Assembly (NCBI GenBank): GCA_028281575.1
Contig: JANQJP010000027.1
Coordinates: forward strand, 36,731 to 100,730
From: Cellvibrionaceae bacterium
GTDB taxonomy: Bacteria > Pseudomonadota > Gammaproteobacteria > Pseudomonadales > Cellvibrionaceae
DNA length: 64,000 bases
Reading direction: 5' to 3'
Shown: positions 8,879 to 20,690 of the stretch, piece by piece
Layout of the letters: each line of letters opens with the position of its first letter
How positions within the stretch are numbered: the stretch's first letter is position 1
Notes under the pieces: generated by a model
Told to the model about the DNA's origin: nothing
Databases searched by the model: none
Seen by the model: only the letters and a program-made list of their open reading frames with translations
Translations under genes and position numbers: made by a program

Positions 8879-10210
8879 ATGAAGTTAGTTCGTTACCTTA
8901 TTTTATTTTTTTTGATCGCCGAGTTTAGTATCGTTAGCGTGCAAGCAGCGGATATACAAGGTGTGAGACTTTGGCGTTCTCCTGATTCCACCCGTTTAGT
9001 CTTCGATCTCGATGCGCCCGCCGAGCACAAATTGTTTGAATTGTCGAACCCTCAGCGACTCATTATTGATATTGATTCTGCGACATTTTCTGCAAAAACA
9101 CAGGATTTAAAATTAGACGATACACCTGTTATTCGGCTGCGTCACGGCGCTCAAAAAAATGGTCGTTTGCGGATCGTATTGGATTTGAAAGAGGAAGTGA
9201 ATCCTCGAAGTTTTAGTCTCAAAAAAATAGCAGGAAAACCCGATAGGCTTGTTGTTGACTTATACGAAAAAAAACAGCAGACAATAAAGACCTTAGATGC
9301 ACTTATAGAGAGTCTTGAACAGCCATCAAAGCGTGACATTATTATCGCGATTGACGCAGGGCATGGAGGTGAAGACCCTGGAGCTGTCGGACCCAATCGT
9401 ATTTATGAAAAAAATATTGTGCTAAAGATCGCAAAAAATCTGGCGAATAAAGTGAATGAACAAAAAGGTTACAAAGCGTTATTGATAAGAGAGGGCGACT
9501 ATTTTATTCGCCTTGGTGATCGCGCCGAGAAAGCGCGCCGGGCGCAAGCCGATTTATTTGTGTCGATACACGCAGATGGTTTTAATAATCCGAAAGCCAA
9601 TGGCGGCTCAGTATTTACGCTTTCGCGTCGCGGAGCGACAAGTAAAATGGCGAGCATATTGGCATCGAAGGAAAATCAATCCGACCTTATTGGTGGTGTC
9701 GATAGAATTCAGTTAGACGATAAAGAAGCGCAGCTCAAGAAGATTTTGGTCGACTTGTCGATGACGCGCAGCATGGAAACCAGTTTGGATATCGGTGGGC
9801 GTGTGCTAAAAGAAATGGGAAGTGTTATACGTTTGCATTCTAGCCGTGTTGAGAGCGCTGGTTTCGCTGTACTTAAGTCACCCGATGTGCCATCGATCCT
9901 GATTGAAACCGGATTTATTACGAACCCGGCGGAAGCAAAAAAATTGAATACGCTTGCGCATCGCACAAAAGTTGCCAAAGCTATTTTTCGCGGTATAGAT
10001 AGCTATTTTTCGGAAAATCCACCAGAGGGTACTTATCTGGCGTGGCGCTTAAATGGCGGAAACTCTGTTAAATACACGATTGCCAGTGGTGATACGCTTT
10101 CGTCAATTGCACGTCGCTACAAGGTGTCTGTCGCCCAGTTAAAAAAAGAAAATAAGCTCAGCAGTTCAAATATTCGCGTTGGACAAATCCTGCTTATTCC
10201 TGCAATCTAG
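8879..10210 (+). CDS. N-acetylmuramoyl-L-alanine amidase (AMIN + Amidase_3 + LysM)
   Basis: 443 aa, AmiB/AmiC type. A signal peptide ends near VQAA-D (residue 24). An AMIN domain (about 27-130) targets the septum or cell wall. The zinc amidase domain (about 155-380) shows DAGHGGEDPG, SIHADGF and the catalytic-Glu segment LIETGF. A LysM repeat (about 398-442, SGDTLSSIARRY) binds peptidoglycan. It cleaves the peptide from MurNAc during daughter-cell separation in the periplasm. The position between tsaE and mutL matches amiB of Pseudomonas. Confidence 0.95.
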   Translation: MKLVRYLILFFLIAEFSIVSVQAADIQGVRLWRSPDSTRLVFDLDAPAEHKLFELSNPQRLIIDIDSATFSAKTQDLKLDDTPVIRLRHGAQKNGRLRIVLDLKEEVNPRSFSLKKIAGKPDRLVVDLYEKKQQTIKTLDALIESLEQPSKRDIIIAIDAGHGGEDPGAVGPNRIYEKNIVLKIAKNLANKVNEQKGYKALLIREGDYFIRLGDRAEKARRAQADLFVSIHADGFNNPKANGGSVFTLSRRGATSKMASILASKENQSDLIGGVDRIQLDDKEAQLKKILVDLSMTRSMETSLDIGGRVLKEMGSVIRLHSSRVESAGFAVLKSPDVPSILIETGFITNPAEAKKLNTLAHRTKVAKAIFRGIDSYFSENPPEGTYLAWRLNGGNSVKYTIASGDTLSSIARRYKVSVAQLKKENKLSSSNIRVGQILLIPAI

Positions 10211-10306
10211 GGCCTCTCTGAATAAGGCAGGAATGCCTCTGTGTGACCTGGAGCACTAATCCTACAAGCACTTCTCAATAATTTTCATTCAGTTTGCAGT
10301 TTATTC

Positions 10307-12130
10307 ATGGCCGATGCACCGCGTATTAAAACATTAAGCCCTCGATTGGCAAACCAAATCGCCGCAGGAGAGGTCGTTGAGCGACCCGCCTCAGTTGTTA
10401 AGGAGCTTATCGAAAACAGCATTGATGCCGGAGCGGAACAAGTCGATGTGGAGCTGGAATCAGGTGGTGTAAAGCTCATGCGCGTACGTGACGATGGCTC
10501 TGGCATTGCCAAAGACGATCTGGCCCTCGCGTTGAGCCGACATGCGACCAGTAAAATAGTTGAGCTGGATGACTTGGAAGCGGTTGCTTCACTGGGTTTT
10601 CGCGGAGAAGCTTTGGCGAGCATTAGTTCTGTCGCACGCCTGGCGTTAACGTCTAAAACGTCAGCATCAGAACAGGCCTGGTCCGTTCGTGCCGAGGGGC
10701 GTGATATGGAAGCGAGTATTGCACCTGCTGCCCATCCGGCGGGGACAACCGTAGAAGTGCGCGATTTATTTTTTAACACGCCCGCGAGGCGTAAGTTTCT
10801 GCGCACTGAAAAAACGGAATATAATCGGGTTGAGGACAATTTAAAGCGGCAGGCCTTGTCGCGATTTCATTTGGGCTTTAGCTTAAAGAATAACGGGCGC
10901 GTAGTGCACAATTGGCGTCCAGCGCAAACACATCCGGAAAAAGAACGTCGCGTCGCACAGGTTTGTGGCCCTGCATTTATGGAAAATGCGTTACATCTCG
11001 ATATCGAGCATACCGGTATGCGCCTTTGGGGTTGGGTGGCACTGCCGACGTTTTCGAGAAGCCAGGCAGACCTGCAGCATTTCTTTGTCAACGGGCGGGC
11101 GATAAAAGACAAGCTTGTTGGGCACGCTATTCGGCAGGCTTATCAAGACGTACTGTTTCACGGTCGCCATCCCGCGTACGTTCTGTATTTGGAATTAGAA
11201 CCGGCAAATGTTGATGTCAATGTGCATCCGACAAAACATGAAGTGCGGTTTAGGGACGGTCGCCTGGTCCACGACTTTCTCTTTCGCGCGTTACATAAAG
11301 TACTCGCTGATGTCAGACCCGAGAGTCATGTCCGCGAGGCAGATCCAGAACCAGTTGTACACGAAACGGAACCTTCGCAGGCTGCAATCGCGTTCCGCCA
11401 AGATACGCGGGTTGGGCATCGCGTCAGTGAGTCATTGCCGGTAGGCTCTTATTCCACGGCGTCCGTGGCGGACAGTATTGCGAGTTACAAGAACTTACTG
11501 CAGTCGGAAGAGAGGCTTGAGTACGATACTCCTGAAGATGAAAAAGTCCCACCACTGGGATACGCCATTGCTCAGCTTAAAGGTATTTATATTCTCGCAG
11601 AAAATACCGATGGCCTGATTATTGTCGATATGCATGCGGCGCACGAAAGAATTACCTACGAAAAAATGAAAGCCGATTTCGGCGGGAACGCGGTTCAATC
11701 GCAGCCCCTTCTTGTGCCGCAGTCGATTTCAGTCAGCGAAAAAGAGGCGCAATATACAGAAGATAATCCGAGCATATTTGCGGCGCTCGGTTTTCGCGTG
11801 GAGCGCGCTGGACCTGAGGCAATATTACTGCGTGAAGTGCCAGTGGTGCTCGCGGATACAAATGTCGAAAACCTGATTCGCGACGTGCTTTCGGACCTGA
11901 TTGAATTTGGTACGACGCGGCGTATCGAAGAGCATATCAATGAACTGTTGGCGACGATGGCTTGCCACGGTTCAGTCAGGGCTAATCGAAAATTGACTCT
12001 GCCTGAAATGAATGCACTGCTGCGGCAGATGGAGGCGACCGAGCGCAGCGGGCAGTGTAATCATGGGCGGCCAACCTGGACCAAGATGACACTTAACGAA
12101 CTCGATAAGCTGTTTTTGCGGGGGCAGTAG
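10307..12130 (+). CDS. mutL: DNA mismatch repair protein MutL
   Basis: 607 aa. The N-terminal GHKL ATPase has [14 protein letters not shown] and [10 protein letters not shown] linker of about 110 residues leads to the C-terminal dimerisation domain with CHGSVRANR and QCNHGRPTW. The motif [12 protein letters not shown] fits the metal-binding DxHAxxExxxxE signature of MutL proteins with nicking activity, as expected in bacteria without MutH. Its stop codon overlaps the GTG start of miaA. Confidence 0.97.
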   Translation: MADAPRIKTLSPRLANQIAAGEVVERPASVVKELIENSIDAGAEQVDVELESGGVKLMRVRDDGSGIAKDDLALALSRHATSKIVELDDLEAVASLGFRGEALASISSVARLALTSKTSASEQAWSVRAEGRDMEASIAPAAHPAGTTVEVRDLFFNTPARRKFLRTEKTEYNRVEDNLKRQALSRFHLGFSLKNNGRVVHNWRPAQTHPEKERRVAQVCGPAFMENALHLDIEHTGMRLWGWVALPTFSRSQADLQHFFVNGRAIKDKLVGHAIRQAYQDVLFHGRHPAYVLYLELEPANVDVNVHPTKHEVRFRDGRLVHDFLFRALHKVLADVRPESHVREADPEPVVHETEPSQAAIAFRQDTRVGHRVSESLPVGSYSTASVADSIASYKNLLQSEERLEYDTPEDEKVPPLGYAIAQLKGIYILAENTDGLIIVDMHAAHERITYEKMKADFGGNAVQSQPLLVPQSISVSEKEAQYTEDNPSIFAALGFRVERAGPEAILLREVPVVLADTNVENLIRDVLSDLIEFGTTRRIEEHINELLATMACHGSVRANRKLTLPEMNALLRQMEATERSGQCNHGRPTWTKMTLNELDKLFLRGQ

Positions 12131-13101
12131 TGGTCAACGAAGCGGTTGGGCCGCTCGCGATCGCGGTCATGGGACCGACAGCGTCTGGCAAAACCCGTTT
12201 GGCCGTGCGGCTGGCCCAGGTGCTTAACGGTGAGATCATTAGTGTCGATTCTGCGTTGGTATATCGGGGCTTAAATATTGGTGCGGCGAAGCCGACAGTG
12301 CAGGAACAGGAAGGCATAACGCATCATCTGATAGACATCCGTGATCCCAGCCAGCCTTATTCAGCGGCAGACTTCGCAAAAGATGCACGGTTTGTATTTG
12401 AAGATTTGCTTGCGCGCAACAAAACACCAATTCTCGCTGGCGGAACAATGCTGTATTTTAGGTCGCTATTGCAGGGGCTGTCGTCGATGCCGCCATCTGA
12501 CGCACGAATTCGTGCGGAAATTGAAAAGCGAGCTGCTGCCTGCGGTTGGCCGTCAATTCACGATGAGTTAGCTCAGGTCGATCCCGAATCTGCGGCGAAA
12601 ATTCACCCCAACCACTCGCAACGTTTAAGCAGGGCGCTCGAAGTGTGGCACATATCGGGCAAACCGATGTCTGAATGGCAAACGGGTTTTCATGGTGGGC
12701 TCGAGCATCGGTGCTCCTGGTTGCAATTTGCACTTGTGAGTCAGGACCGAAATGCGCTTCACGCGTCGATCGCGAAGCGTTTCGAATTGATGCTCGAACA
12801 GGGTTTAGTGAGTGAAGTGGAGGCGCTGCGCAATCGCGGCGATTTACACAAGGACCTCCCGGCCATGCGTTCGGTCGGCTACCGACAGGCCTGGGAGTAT
12901 TTGGATGGCGATATTGATTTTTCCGAGATGAAAGAACGAGCGCTTGCAGCGACCAGGCAGTTAGCCAAAAGGCAGCTCACCTGGCTGCGTAGTTGGCCCA
13001 ATTTGATTTGGCTTGCAAATCAGACAAATTCCGGTGCCAACAGAGACTTAAAAGAAATTGTACAAGAATGCTTGAGTTTTTGTGAAAAAAGGACCATATA
13101 A
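12130..13101 (+). CDS. miaA: tRNA dimethylallyltransferase
   Basis: 323 aa. MiaA adds the isopentenyl group to A37 of tRNAs reading UNN codons. The P-loop GPTASGKT and the substrate motif DSALVYRGLNIGAAKP are visible. The GTG start at 12130 shares a base with the mutL stop TAG, so mutL-miaA are coupled. The mutL-miaA-hfq-hflX order is conserved in gammaproteobacteria. Confidence 0.97.
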   Translation: MVNEAVGPLAIAVMGPTASGKTRLAVRLAQVLNGEIISVDSALVYRGLNIGAAKPTVQEQEGITHHLIDIRDPSQPYSAADFAKDARFVFEDLLARNKTPILAGGTMLYFRSLLQGLSSMPPSDARIRAEIEKRAAACGWPSIHDELAQVDPESAAKIHPNHSQRLSRALEVWHISGKPMSEWQTGFHGGLEHRCSWLQFALVSQDRNALHASIAKRFELMLEQGLVSEVEALRNRGDLHKDLPAMRSVGYRQAWEYLDGDIDFSEMKERALAATRQLAKRQLTWLRSWPNLIWLANQTNSGANRDLKEIVQECLSFCEKRTI

Positions 13102-13102
13102 T
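13072..13102 (+). promoter_or_regulatory. Possible hfq promoter
   Basis: A perfect TATAAT (13097-13102) sits at the very end of miaA. The best -35 candidate is TTGAGT (13072-13077), with a long 19-bp spacer. In other gammaproteobacteria hfq has promoters in and after miaA, which makes a promoter here plausible, but the -35 assignment is weak. Confidence 0.35.
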
Positions 13103-13261
13103 GGGAGTGACGCATGGATAATGGTGGTCATTCTACCAATTCGTGCTCCAGCTATGTTGTTTTGTTTATTTTGAGAGGTTGCTGCACCAAAGCTGGGCGG
13201 TTTGCCTGCAGGTGCCTTTGCATACTTCGCTTATTTTGACCCTTTCATAAGGAGAATAATT

Positions 13262-13519
13262 ATGTCAAAAGGGCATTCGTTACAAGACCCTTATCTCAAT
13301 GTGCTTCGAAAAGAGCGCATTCCCGTGTCAATATACTTAGTTAACGGTATTAAACTACAGGGCCAAGTTGAATCATTTGACCAATTTGTGGTTCTTTTAA
13401 AGAACACTGTCAGCCAAATGGTGTATAAACATGCTATCTCAACCGTTGTCCCATCGCGTCCGGTCCGTGTGCCAATGTTAAACCCTGACGCCGCTGGTGA
13501 TGAAGAACTTGGAGGCTAA
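13262..13519 (+). CDS. hfq: RNA chaperone Hfq
   Basis: 85 aa from the ATG at 13262, preceded by a TAAGGAG Shine-Dalgarno; the upstream GCC-poor extension from 13202 is not homologous. Hfq forms a hexameric ring that pairs sRNAs with mRNAs. The N-terminal [11 protein letters not shown] (Sm1) and the Sm2 motif [10 protein letters not shown] are typical. The C-terminal tail is short and acidic ([10 protein letters not shown]). Confidence 0.98.
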   Translation: MSKGHSLQDPYLNVLRKERIPVSIYLVNGIKLQGQVESFDQFVVLLKNTVSQMVYKHAISTVVPSRPVRVPMLNPDAAGDEELGG

Positions 13520-13530
13520 GTAGACTTACT

Positions 13531-14853
13531 TTGTTTTTTGAAAGACCAGATTCGGGTGAATTGGCTGTACTGGTTCACTTGGAGCTAAGTCAAATTGAAT
13601 TCACGAATGACCCACGTGAATTTGAAGAGCTTGTGATATCCGCCGGCGGTGATCCGGCTGCGTTTATCACTGGTCAGCGACCGTCTCCTCACGCGAAATT
13701 CTTTATTGGCACCGGCAAGCTCGATGAGCTGAAACACGCGGTGATGCAAAACGAGGCTCAGGTTGTGATTTTTAATCACGAACTGTCGCCCAGCCAAGAA
13801 CGCAATTTAGAGCGGGAGCTCGAATGTCGCGTACTTGATCGCACCGGTCTCATACTCGATATATTCGCGCAACGTGCTCGCACTCACGAGGGCAAATTGC
13901 AGGTTGAATTAGCGCAGCTCGAACATATGTCGACGCGACTGATTAGGGGTTGGACTCATTTGGAGCGGCAAAAGGGTGGTATTGGTATGCGCGGTCCGGG
14001 TGAGACACAGTTGGAGACCGACCGAAGGCTTCTACGTGCAAGAATTAAGGCGATTCACAAGCGGCTCGACAAAGTGAGAAAGCAGCGGGAACAGGGACGG
14101 CGGGCGCGATCCCGCGCGGAGATGCCCACAATCTCGCTGGTGGGGTATACCAATGCGGGCAAGTCGACACTGTTCAATCAAATTACTGATGCCGCTGTAT
14201 TTGCTGAAGATCAATTGTTCGCAACGCTGGATACTACAATGCGAAGAATTGGTTTGGATGAGCTCGGCGCAGCGGTATTGGCAGATACGGTGGGCTTTAT
14301 TAGTAATCTTCCTCATCGTTTGATCGAATCATTTCGCGCGACCCTGGAAGAGGCGGCGAGTGCAGACTTGTTGCTACACATCGTTGATTTTGTCGACGAT
14401 GAGCGTGAACGCAATATTGATCAGGTAAATGATGTGCTCAGCGAGATTGGCGCATCGGAGCTACCCACTCTGATGGTCTACAACAAGATTGATCTCGTTG
14501 ACGGCTACCGGCCTAAAATTAGCCGGGACGCAAGTGGCAAGCCCATAGGGGTTTGGGTTTCCGCCCAGGAAAATATTGGTTTGGATTATTTGTTCGACGC
14601 TATCGTGGAGTTGTTGGCTGAAAATGTCGTGCACGCCCAAATTGTTATAAAACCTGAACAGGGACGTGTTCGTGCCAAACTCTTTGAACAAAATGCCATT
14701 TTGGCTGAGACGTTTTTGCCTGACGGCAGCAGTGCTCTGGAAATTCGTCTACCTGAAACCGATCTAAAAAAACTGCTCGCGGCTGAAGGTCTCGATGAAA
14801 AAACGCTCGAATTAAATGACGTGCCAACCAATTGGCCGCGTCTTGCCGTATAA
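13531..14853 (+). CDS. hflX: Ribosome-associated GTPase HflX
   Basis: 440 aa, starting at TTG 13531 with a GGAGG Shine-Dalgarno inside the end of hfq. HflX splits or rescues stalled ribosomes. An N-terminal HflX domain (about 20-195) includes GIGMRGPGETQLETDRR. The GTPase domain (about 200-365) has GYTNAGKST (G1), DTVGFI (G3) and NKIDL (G4). The N terminus MFFERPDSGELAVLVHL aligns with family starts, which supports the TTG. Confidence 0.96.
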   Translation: MFFERPDSGELAVLVHLELSQIEFTNDPREFEELVISAGGDPAAFITGQRPSPHAKFFIGTGKLDELKHAVMQNEAQVVIFNHELSPSQERNLERELECRVLDRTGLILDIFAQRARTHEGKLQVELAQLEHMSTRLIRGWTHLERQKGGIGMRGPGETQLETDRRLLRARIKAIHKRLDKVRKQREQGRRARSRAEMPTISLVGYTNAGKSTLFNQITDAAVFAEDQLFATLDTTMRRIGLDELGAAVLADTVGFISNLPHRLIESFRATLEEAASADLLLHIVDFVDDERERNIDQVNDVLSEIGASELPTLMVYNKIDLVDGYRPKISRDASGKPIGVWVSAQENIGLDYLFDAIVELLAENVVHAQIVIKPEQGRVRAKLFEQNAILAETFLPDGSSALEIRLPETDLKKLLAAEGLDEKTLELNDVPTNWPRLAV

Positions 14854-14965
14854 TCCCCGCGCTAAAAATAATTTCTTATTCATTTGGGCAGCATGATTGG
14901 CGCTTGAAAGCGTCGTTTTTGCCCACACATCTTTACACTCAGTAAACTTATCGGAGACAAACCTT

Positions 14966-16138
14966 ATGGCTTGGAACGAGCCGGGCGGCAACAATAAGGA
15001 TCCTTGGGGGGGAAATCGTGGTAATGACGGCCCTCCGGATCTCGATGAAATCATTAAGAACCTTCAAGCAAAACTCTCGGGTTTGTTTGGCGGTAAGGGC
15101 AATGGCAGCAACGGGACATCCGGTGGGGGCAATTCAGGTTCGACCTCATTTTTAATCGGGCTCGTCGTTGTGGTACTTGGGGTGGTTTACTTTTTCCTCG
15201 GTGCAGGCATTGTCAACGAGCAAGAGCGCGCTGTGGTATTGCGACTGGGTGAGTATAAAGAAACCAAAGGCCCGGGCTTTCGCTGGAATCCACCGTTGCT
15301 GGATCAAGTGTATACGTTGAATGTCACCAAAGTTGAAGAGTATCCGCTGACCCAGCAGATGCTCACCAAAGATTTGAATATCGTCGATATTAATATTTCT
15401 GCGCAATATGTTATTGGTGATGCGCGAGATTTTGTGCTCAATGTGCGCGATCCGGTCAAAAGTTTACAGCAGGCTGCGAACAGTGCGCTGCGGCACGTCG
15501 CCGGTTCCACCGTGATGCACGATGTGTTAACTGAAGGCCGTGAGGAGGCAGCTGCCGAAGTTAAAGCGCGCTTACAAAATTATTTGGATAACTACGAAAC
15601 AGGCATTGTTATCGAGACCGTTAATATCGAAGAATCGAAACCTCCTCGGGAAGTGCAAGATGCCTTTGATGATGTTATCAAAGCCCGTGAGGATGAGGAG
15701 CGTTTTAAAAACGAAGCGCAGGCTTATGCCAATGGCATTATTCCTGAAGCGCGTGGTATCGCTCAAAGGATGATCGAAGAAGCCACTGCGCATAAAGAGC
15801 GAGTGATTGCTCAGGCTGAAGGTGAGGCAAAGCGTTTTGAATATCTATTGACCGAGTATCAAAAGGCGCCTGAAGTAACCCGTCAGCGGCTGTATCTGGA
15901 CGCATTGCAAGAAGTGATGGAAAACAGCTCTAAGGTCATGGTCGATGTTGAAGGTGGCAATAATATGCTCTACCTGCCATTGGATAAAATCGTTAATTCG
16001 GCCACGAGTTCAGCTCCGGCCGGCCGGTCGCGGATTACCAATGCTGAAGTGAGCGACCTTGCTGACAAAGTTGTGCAGGATTTAATTGACCGTGGTGTGA
16101 TTTCGACATCCCGCCGCAATTCACGAGGAGCGCGTTAA
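14966..16138 (+). CDS. hflK: FtsH protease modulator HflK
   Basis: 390 aa from the ATG at 14966 (MAWNEPGG), with GGAGA at 14953-14957; the longer frame from 14897 adds an unconserved leader. HflK and HflC form a large membrane cage around FtsH and restrain its proteolysis. The Gly/Asn-rich N-terminal tail, one transmembrane segment (about residues 55-78), then the SPFH/band-7 domain are seen. hflC begins 1 base after its stop. Confidence 0.96.
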   Translation: MAWNEPGGNNKDPWGGNRGNDGPPDLDEIIKNLQAKLSGLFGGKGNGSNGTSGGGNSGSTSFLIGLVVVVLGVVYFFLGAGIVNEQERAVVLRLGEYKETKGPGFRWNPPLLDQVYTLNVTKVEEYPLTQQMLTKDLNIVDINISAQYVIGDARDFVLNVRDPVKSLQQAANSALRHVAGSTVMHDVLTEGREEAAAEVKARLQNYLDNYETGIVIETVNIEESKPPREVQDAFDDVIKAREDEERFKNEAQAYANGIIPEARGIAQRMIEEATAHKERVIAQAEGEAKRFEYLLTEYQKAPEVTRQRLYLDALQEVMENSSKVMVDVEGGNNMLYLPLDKIVNSATSSAPAGRSRITNAEVSDLADKVVQDLIDRGVISTSRRNSRGAR

Positions 16139-16139
16139 G

Positions 16140-17015
16140 ATGCAGACTAAAACTCTCGTTTTTGTTATCGTCCTGGTATTAGCCGCGCTTGTTGGAGCGA
16201 ATTCCCTTTATGTCATCACTGAGTACCAGCGCGGTGTTTTGCTTCGTTTGGGTAAATTGGATAATGATGACCTCTCACCGGGCTTGCACGTAAAAATTCC
16301 CTTTATCGATCAGGTGCGTATTTTCGATGCGCGCATATTAACGCTCGATGCTGATTCCGAGCGTTTTTTGACGGTTGAAAAGAAAAGTGTGGAAGTCGAT
16401 TCCTTTACTAAGTGGCGAATCGTGGATGTGGGCAAGTACTACACCGCAACCAATGGTGAGGAAGATCGTGCACAGCGTCTATTGGAGCAACGCGTTAACG
16501 AAGGTTTGCGCAACCAGTTCGCCCAGCGCAGTTTGCAGGAAGTTGTGAGCGGTGAGCGCGACTTAATCATGGTTGAGCTCGCCGACCAGCTCAATGAGTT
16601 TACGAAAACTTCTTTGGGGCTGGAGGTCATCGACGTTCGCGTTAAAAAAATTGACCTACCGGCGAGCCTGAGTGAAGCGGTTTATCGTCGTATGCGTGCC
16701 GAGCGTGAACGAGAGGCACGCGAACTCCGATCTAAAGGGCGAGAGCAGGCGGAAATCATCCGGGCCGATGCCGATCGCCAGAAAGCCATTATTGAAGCGG
16801 AAGCTTATCGTGATTCGGAATTGTTGCGCGGTGAGGGCGATGCAAAAGCAACGGCAATTTATGCTGAATCCTATAATAAGGACCCTGAATTTTATGCTTT
16901 CCAACGCAGTTTAAATTCTTACGTTAGCTCGTTTAATAGCAAAGGCGATATCCTGTTGATTGATCCAGACAGCGATTATTTCCGCTACTTGAATAGCTCT
17001 ACAGGTGAGAATTAG
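16140..17015 (+). CDS. hflC: FtsH protease modulator HflC
   Basis: 291 aa, partner of HflK. An N-terminal membrane anchor (about 5-25) is followed by a band-7 domain with TEYQRGVLLRLGK and a long coiled-coil region rich in RAEREREARE. It is directly downstream of hflK and is followed by a strong terminator, so hflK-hflC appear to end the operon that starts further upstream. Confidence 0.96.
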   Translation: MQTKTLVFVIVLVLAALVGANSLYVITEYQRGVLLRLGKLDNDDLSPGLHVKIPFIDQVRIFDARILTLDADSERFLTVEKKSVEVDSFTKWRIVDVGKYYTATNGEEDRAQRLLEQRVNEGLRNQFAQRSLQEVVSGERDLIMVELADQLNEFTKTSLGLEVIDVRVKKIDLPASLSEAVYRRMRAEREREARELRSKGREQAEIIRADADRQKAIIEAEAYRDSELLRGEGDAKATAIYAESYNKDPEFYAFQRSLNSYVSSFNSKGDILLIDPDSDYFRYLNSSTGEN

Positions 17016-17090
17016 CGCTCTTGTGTTAGTGGAAGTGGTCAGGTTTTAGTTAAATTGTGTTGCCGTGACACGCTTCGTGGTAACATAAGG

Positions 17091-17119
17091 AAACCGGCTC
17101 ATTTGGGCCGGTTTTTTTG
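17091..17119 (+). terminator. Rho-independent terminator after hflC
   Basis: The stem AACCGGC / GCCGGTT with a short CATTTGG-type loop is followed by a run of seven T. It lies 76 bases past the hflC stop and would end the hflX-hflK-hflC transcript. Confidence 0.85.
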
Positions 17120-17164
17120 TGGGTCTAAGGAAATCAGAGGCTGGTGTGATAAAAGTCCAGCGGC

Positions 17165-17339
17165 GAATGGTATTTACTTAAATGCTTTTTCCCCGGTGCG
17201 GCGGAAGGTCGGGCGTGATGAGACACGACGTAAACCCGTCCATGGGGTCTCGGCGCCCGAATCCCTCGGGCGACGGTCTTATCGCGCCCGACCTTCCGCC
17301 GTACCTAACAGCATATTTTGTTTTAAGTAAGTGCCATTC
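17165..17339. repeat. Large nested palindromic element between hflC and DUF2065 gene
   Basis: A 175-base nested inverted repeat fills the otherwise non-coding gap 17016-17376. Outer arms of 18 nt (17165-17182 and 17322-17339) match at 16 positions. Inner arms of 25 nt (17195-17219 and 17281-17305, core CGGCGGAAGGTCGGGCG) match at 23. A small perfect hairpin (CGCCCGA, loop ATCCC, TCGGGCG; 17254-17272) sits near the centre. Open frames on both strands here are by-products of the palindrome. It looks like a small non-autonomous mobile or REP-like element; there is no transposase and I could not see a target-site duplication with certainty. Confidence 0.7.
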
Positions 17340-17376
17340 AGCCCAGTGTATTTGTCTCATATGGTAGTGTTGTTGA

Positions 17377-17565
17377 ATGATGTGGCAAGAGATCGCAACC
17401 GCCTTTTGTTTGGTGCTCGTTATTGAAGGTATTTTACCCTTCCTATATCCGCAAAGGTGGCGTTCGCTCGTGGCTGCTATGGCGAGCATGAATGACAGGC
17501 AGATACGTATAATTGGGCTGATAAGCATGTTGGCTGGAACGGCTATATTGATGTTTATCCGCTAA
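17377..17565 (+). CDS. DUF2065 family small membrane protein
   Basis: 62 aa. Two hydrophobic segments (about 5-22 and 43-61) are separated by a short basic loop, PQRWRSLVAAMA. This is the YjeT-like DUF2065 family, of unknown function, whose gene sits between hflC and hisZ or purA in many gammaproteobacteria. It starts with ATGATG; hisZ follows 13 bases after its stop and the two are probably cotranscribed. Confidence 0.9.
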   Translation: MMWQEIATAFCLVLVIEGILPFLYPQRWRSLVAAMASMNDRQIRIIGLISMLAGTAILMFIR

Positions 17566-17578
17566 TTGAGAAAATTAA

Positions 17579-20081
<2,503 letters not shown>

Positions 20082-20112
20082 GGAACCTCTGATTCACACT
20101 AAATTCGATCAG

Positions 20113-20209
20113 GCCGCTTATGGGCAATAAAACCCGTGTCATTTATTCCTTCAGTGCGCAGAATTTCCGCTAAACTCAAAACTGGGCGTAATAAAACTAC
20201 ATAAGCGGC
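20113..20209. repeat. Inverted repeat between purA and the PilZ gene
   Basis: Perfect 10-nt arms GCCGCTTATG (20113-20122) and CATAAGCGGC (20200-20209) enclose about 77 nt. Inside the arms, near-direct copies of GGGC-AATAAAAC occur next to each arm (around 20123-20133 and 20184-20198). There is no T-run after the right arm, so this is not a typical terminator. It could be an mRNA fold or a small repeat remnant. Confidence 0.45.
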
Positions 20210-20240
20210 GTAATCCGCAAATAAATCTTTCTGGAAGTAT

Positions 20241-20588
20241 ATGGGGCGCGAGCGCAGACAACACAGGCGATTTTCCGTAAATTGGCGAGGAAGGGTCCTG
20301 CTTTCCGATCGGTCACTTTATCATGTTGTCATTCGGGATGTATCCAAAGGTGGTGTGGCGATCGATTTTGATCATGTTCTCCCATTAAAAACGCCGGTTA
20401 ACGTTGAAGTCACCGCCCCGTATAAAACCGGCCAAATCCAACTTCGTGCTAAAACGGTTGTTATGCATCACACTGTACTTGCCGATGGTCGTGGTGCGCG
20501 CCTCGGCTTGATGTTTACCGAGATGAGCAAAGATAACATTCACGTATTTAGCAACTTGCTTCAAGAGCTCACCGATAAAAGCGGATAA
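20241..20588 (+). CDS. PilZ domain protein (c-di-GMP receptor)
   Basis: 115 aa, essentially one PilZ domain. Both c-di-GMP-binding signatures are present: the basic RRQHRR near the N terminus and DVSKGG around residue 35. PilZ proteins bind c-di-GMP and relay the signal to motility, adhesion or polysaccharide systems; the partner here cannot be read from context. It starts at ATG 20241 with a CTGGAAG ribosome-binding region. Confidence 0.9.
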   Translation: MGRERRQHRRFSVNWRGRVLLSDRSLYHVVIRDVSKGGVAIDFDHVLPLKTPVNVEVTAPYKTGQIQLRAKTVVMHHTVLADGRGARLGLMFTEMSKDNIHVFSNLLQELTDKSG

Positions 20589-20599
20589 CTCATCCGCTT
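20579..20599 (+). terminator. Hairpin at the end of the PilZ gene
   Basis: An 8-bp perfect stem AAGCGGAT/ATCCGCTT with loop AACTC spans the PilZ stop codon. The following sequence is only moderately T-rich (GAATTTCTCATTT), so termination may be partial. It overlaps the -35 box of the hsp20 promoter. Confidence 0.45.
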
Positions 20600-20624
20600 G
20601 AATTTCTCATTTGCATCCCAATAT
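20597..20624 (+). promoter_or_regulatory. Sigma-32-type heat-shock promoter of hsp20
   Basis: CTTGAA (20597-20602) and CCCAATAT (20617-20624), separated by 14 bp, match the sigma-32 consensus CTTGAA-N13/15-CCCCATNT well. Transcription would begin near 20630, about 65 nt before the hsp20 start codon. Confidence 0.7.
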
Positions 20625-20625
20625 T

Positions 20626-20690
20626 AGGTAATACCGGGCATCTGTGATGGCGGTATTTACCTAAAACTACGTATTGCTTCTAAGGAGAAT
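20626..20690 (+). ncRNA. Candidate ROSE-like RNA thermometer in the hsp20 leader
   Basis: The leader has two folds. The first is a stem AGGTAA-TACCG (20626-20636) with CGGTATTTACCT (20651-20662). The second hairpin (20673-20690) places TTGCTT opposite the Shine-Dalgarno AAGGAG with a three-base loop. The UUGCU segment fits the U-Y-G-C-U motif that masks the Shine-Dalgarno in ROSE thermometers of small heat-shock genes in other bacteria. If the stem melts on warming, the ribosome-binding site is freed. This rests on hand folding and family knowledge. Confidence 0.55.

Noticed and set aside
10225..10238. Small hairpin AGGCA-GGAA-TGCCT after the amidase gene as terminator
   Set aside because: Only 5 bp with no T-run; too weak to call.
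17055..17528. Several open frames on both strands in the hflC/DUF2065 gap
   Set aside because: They arise from the GC-rich palindrome, which reads open on both strands; composition and lack of ribosome-binding sites argue against coding.
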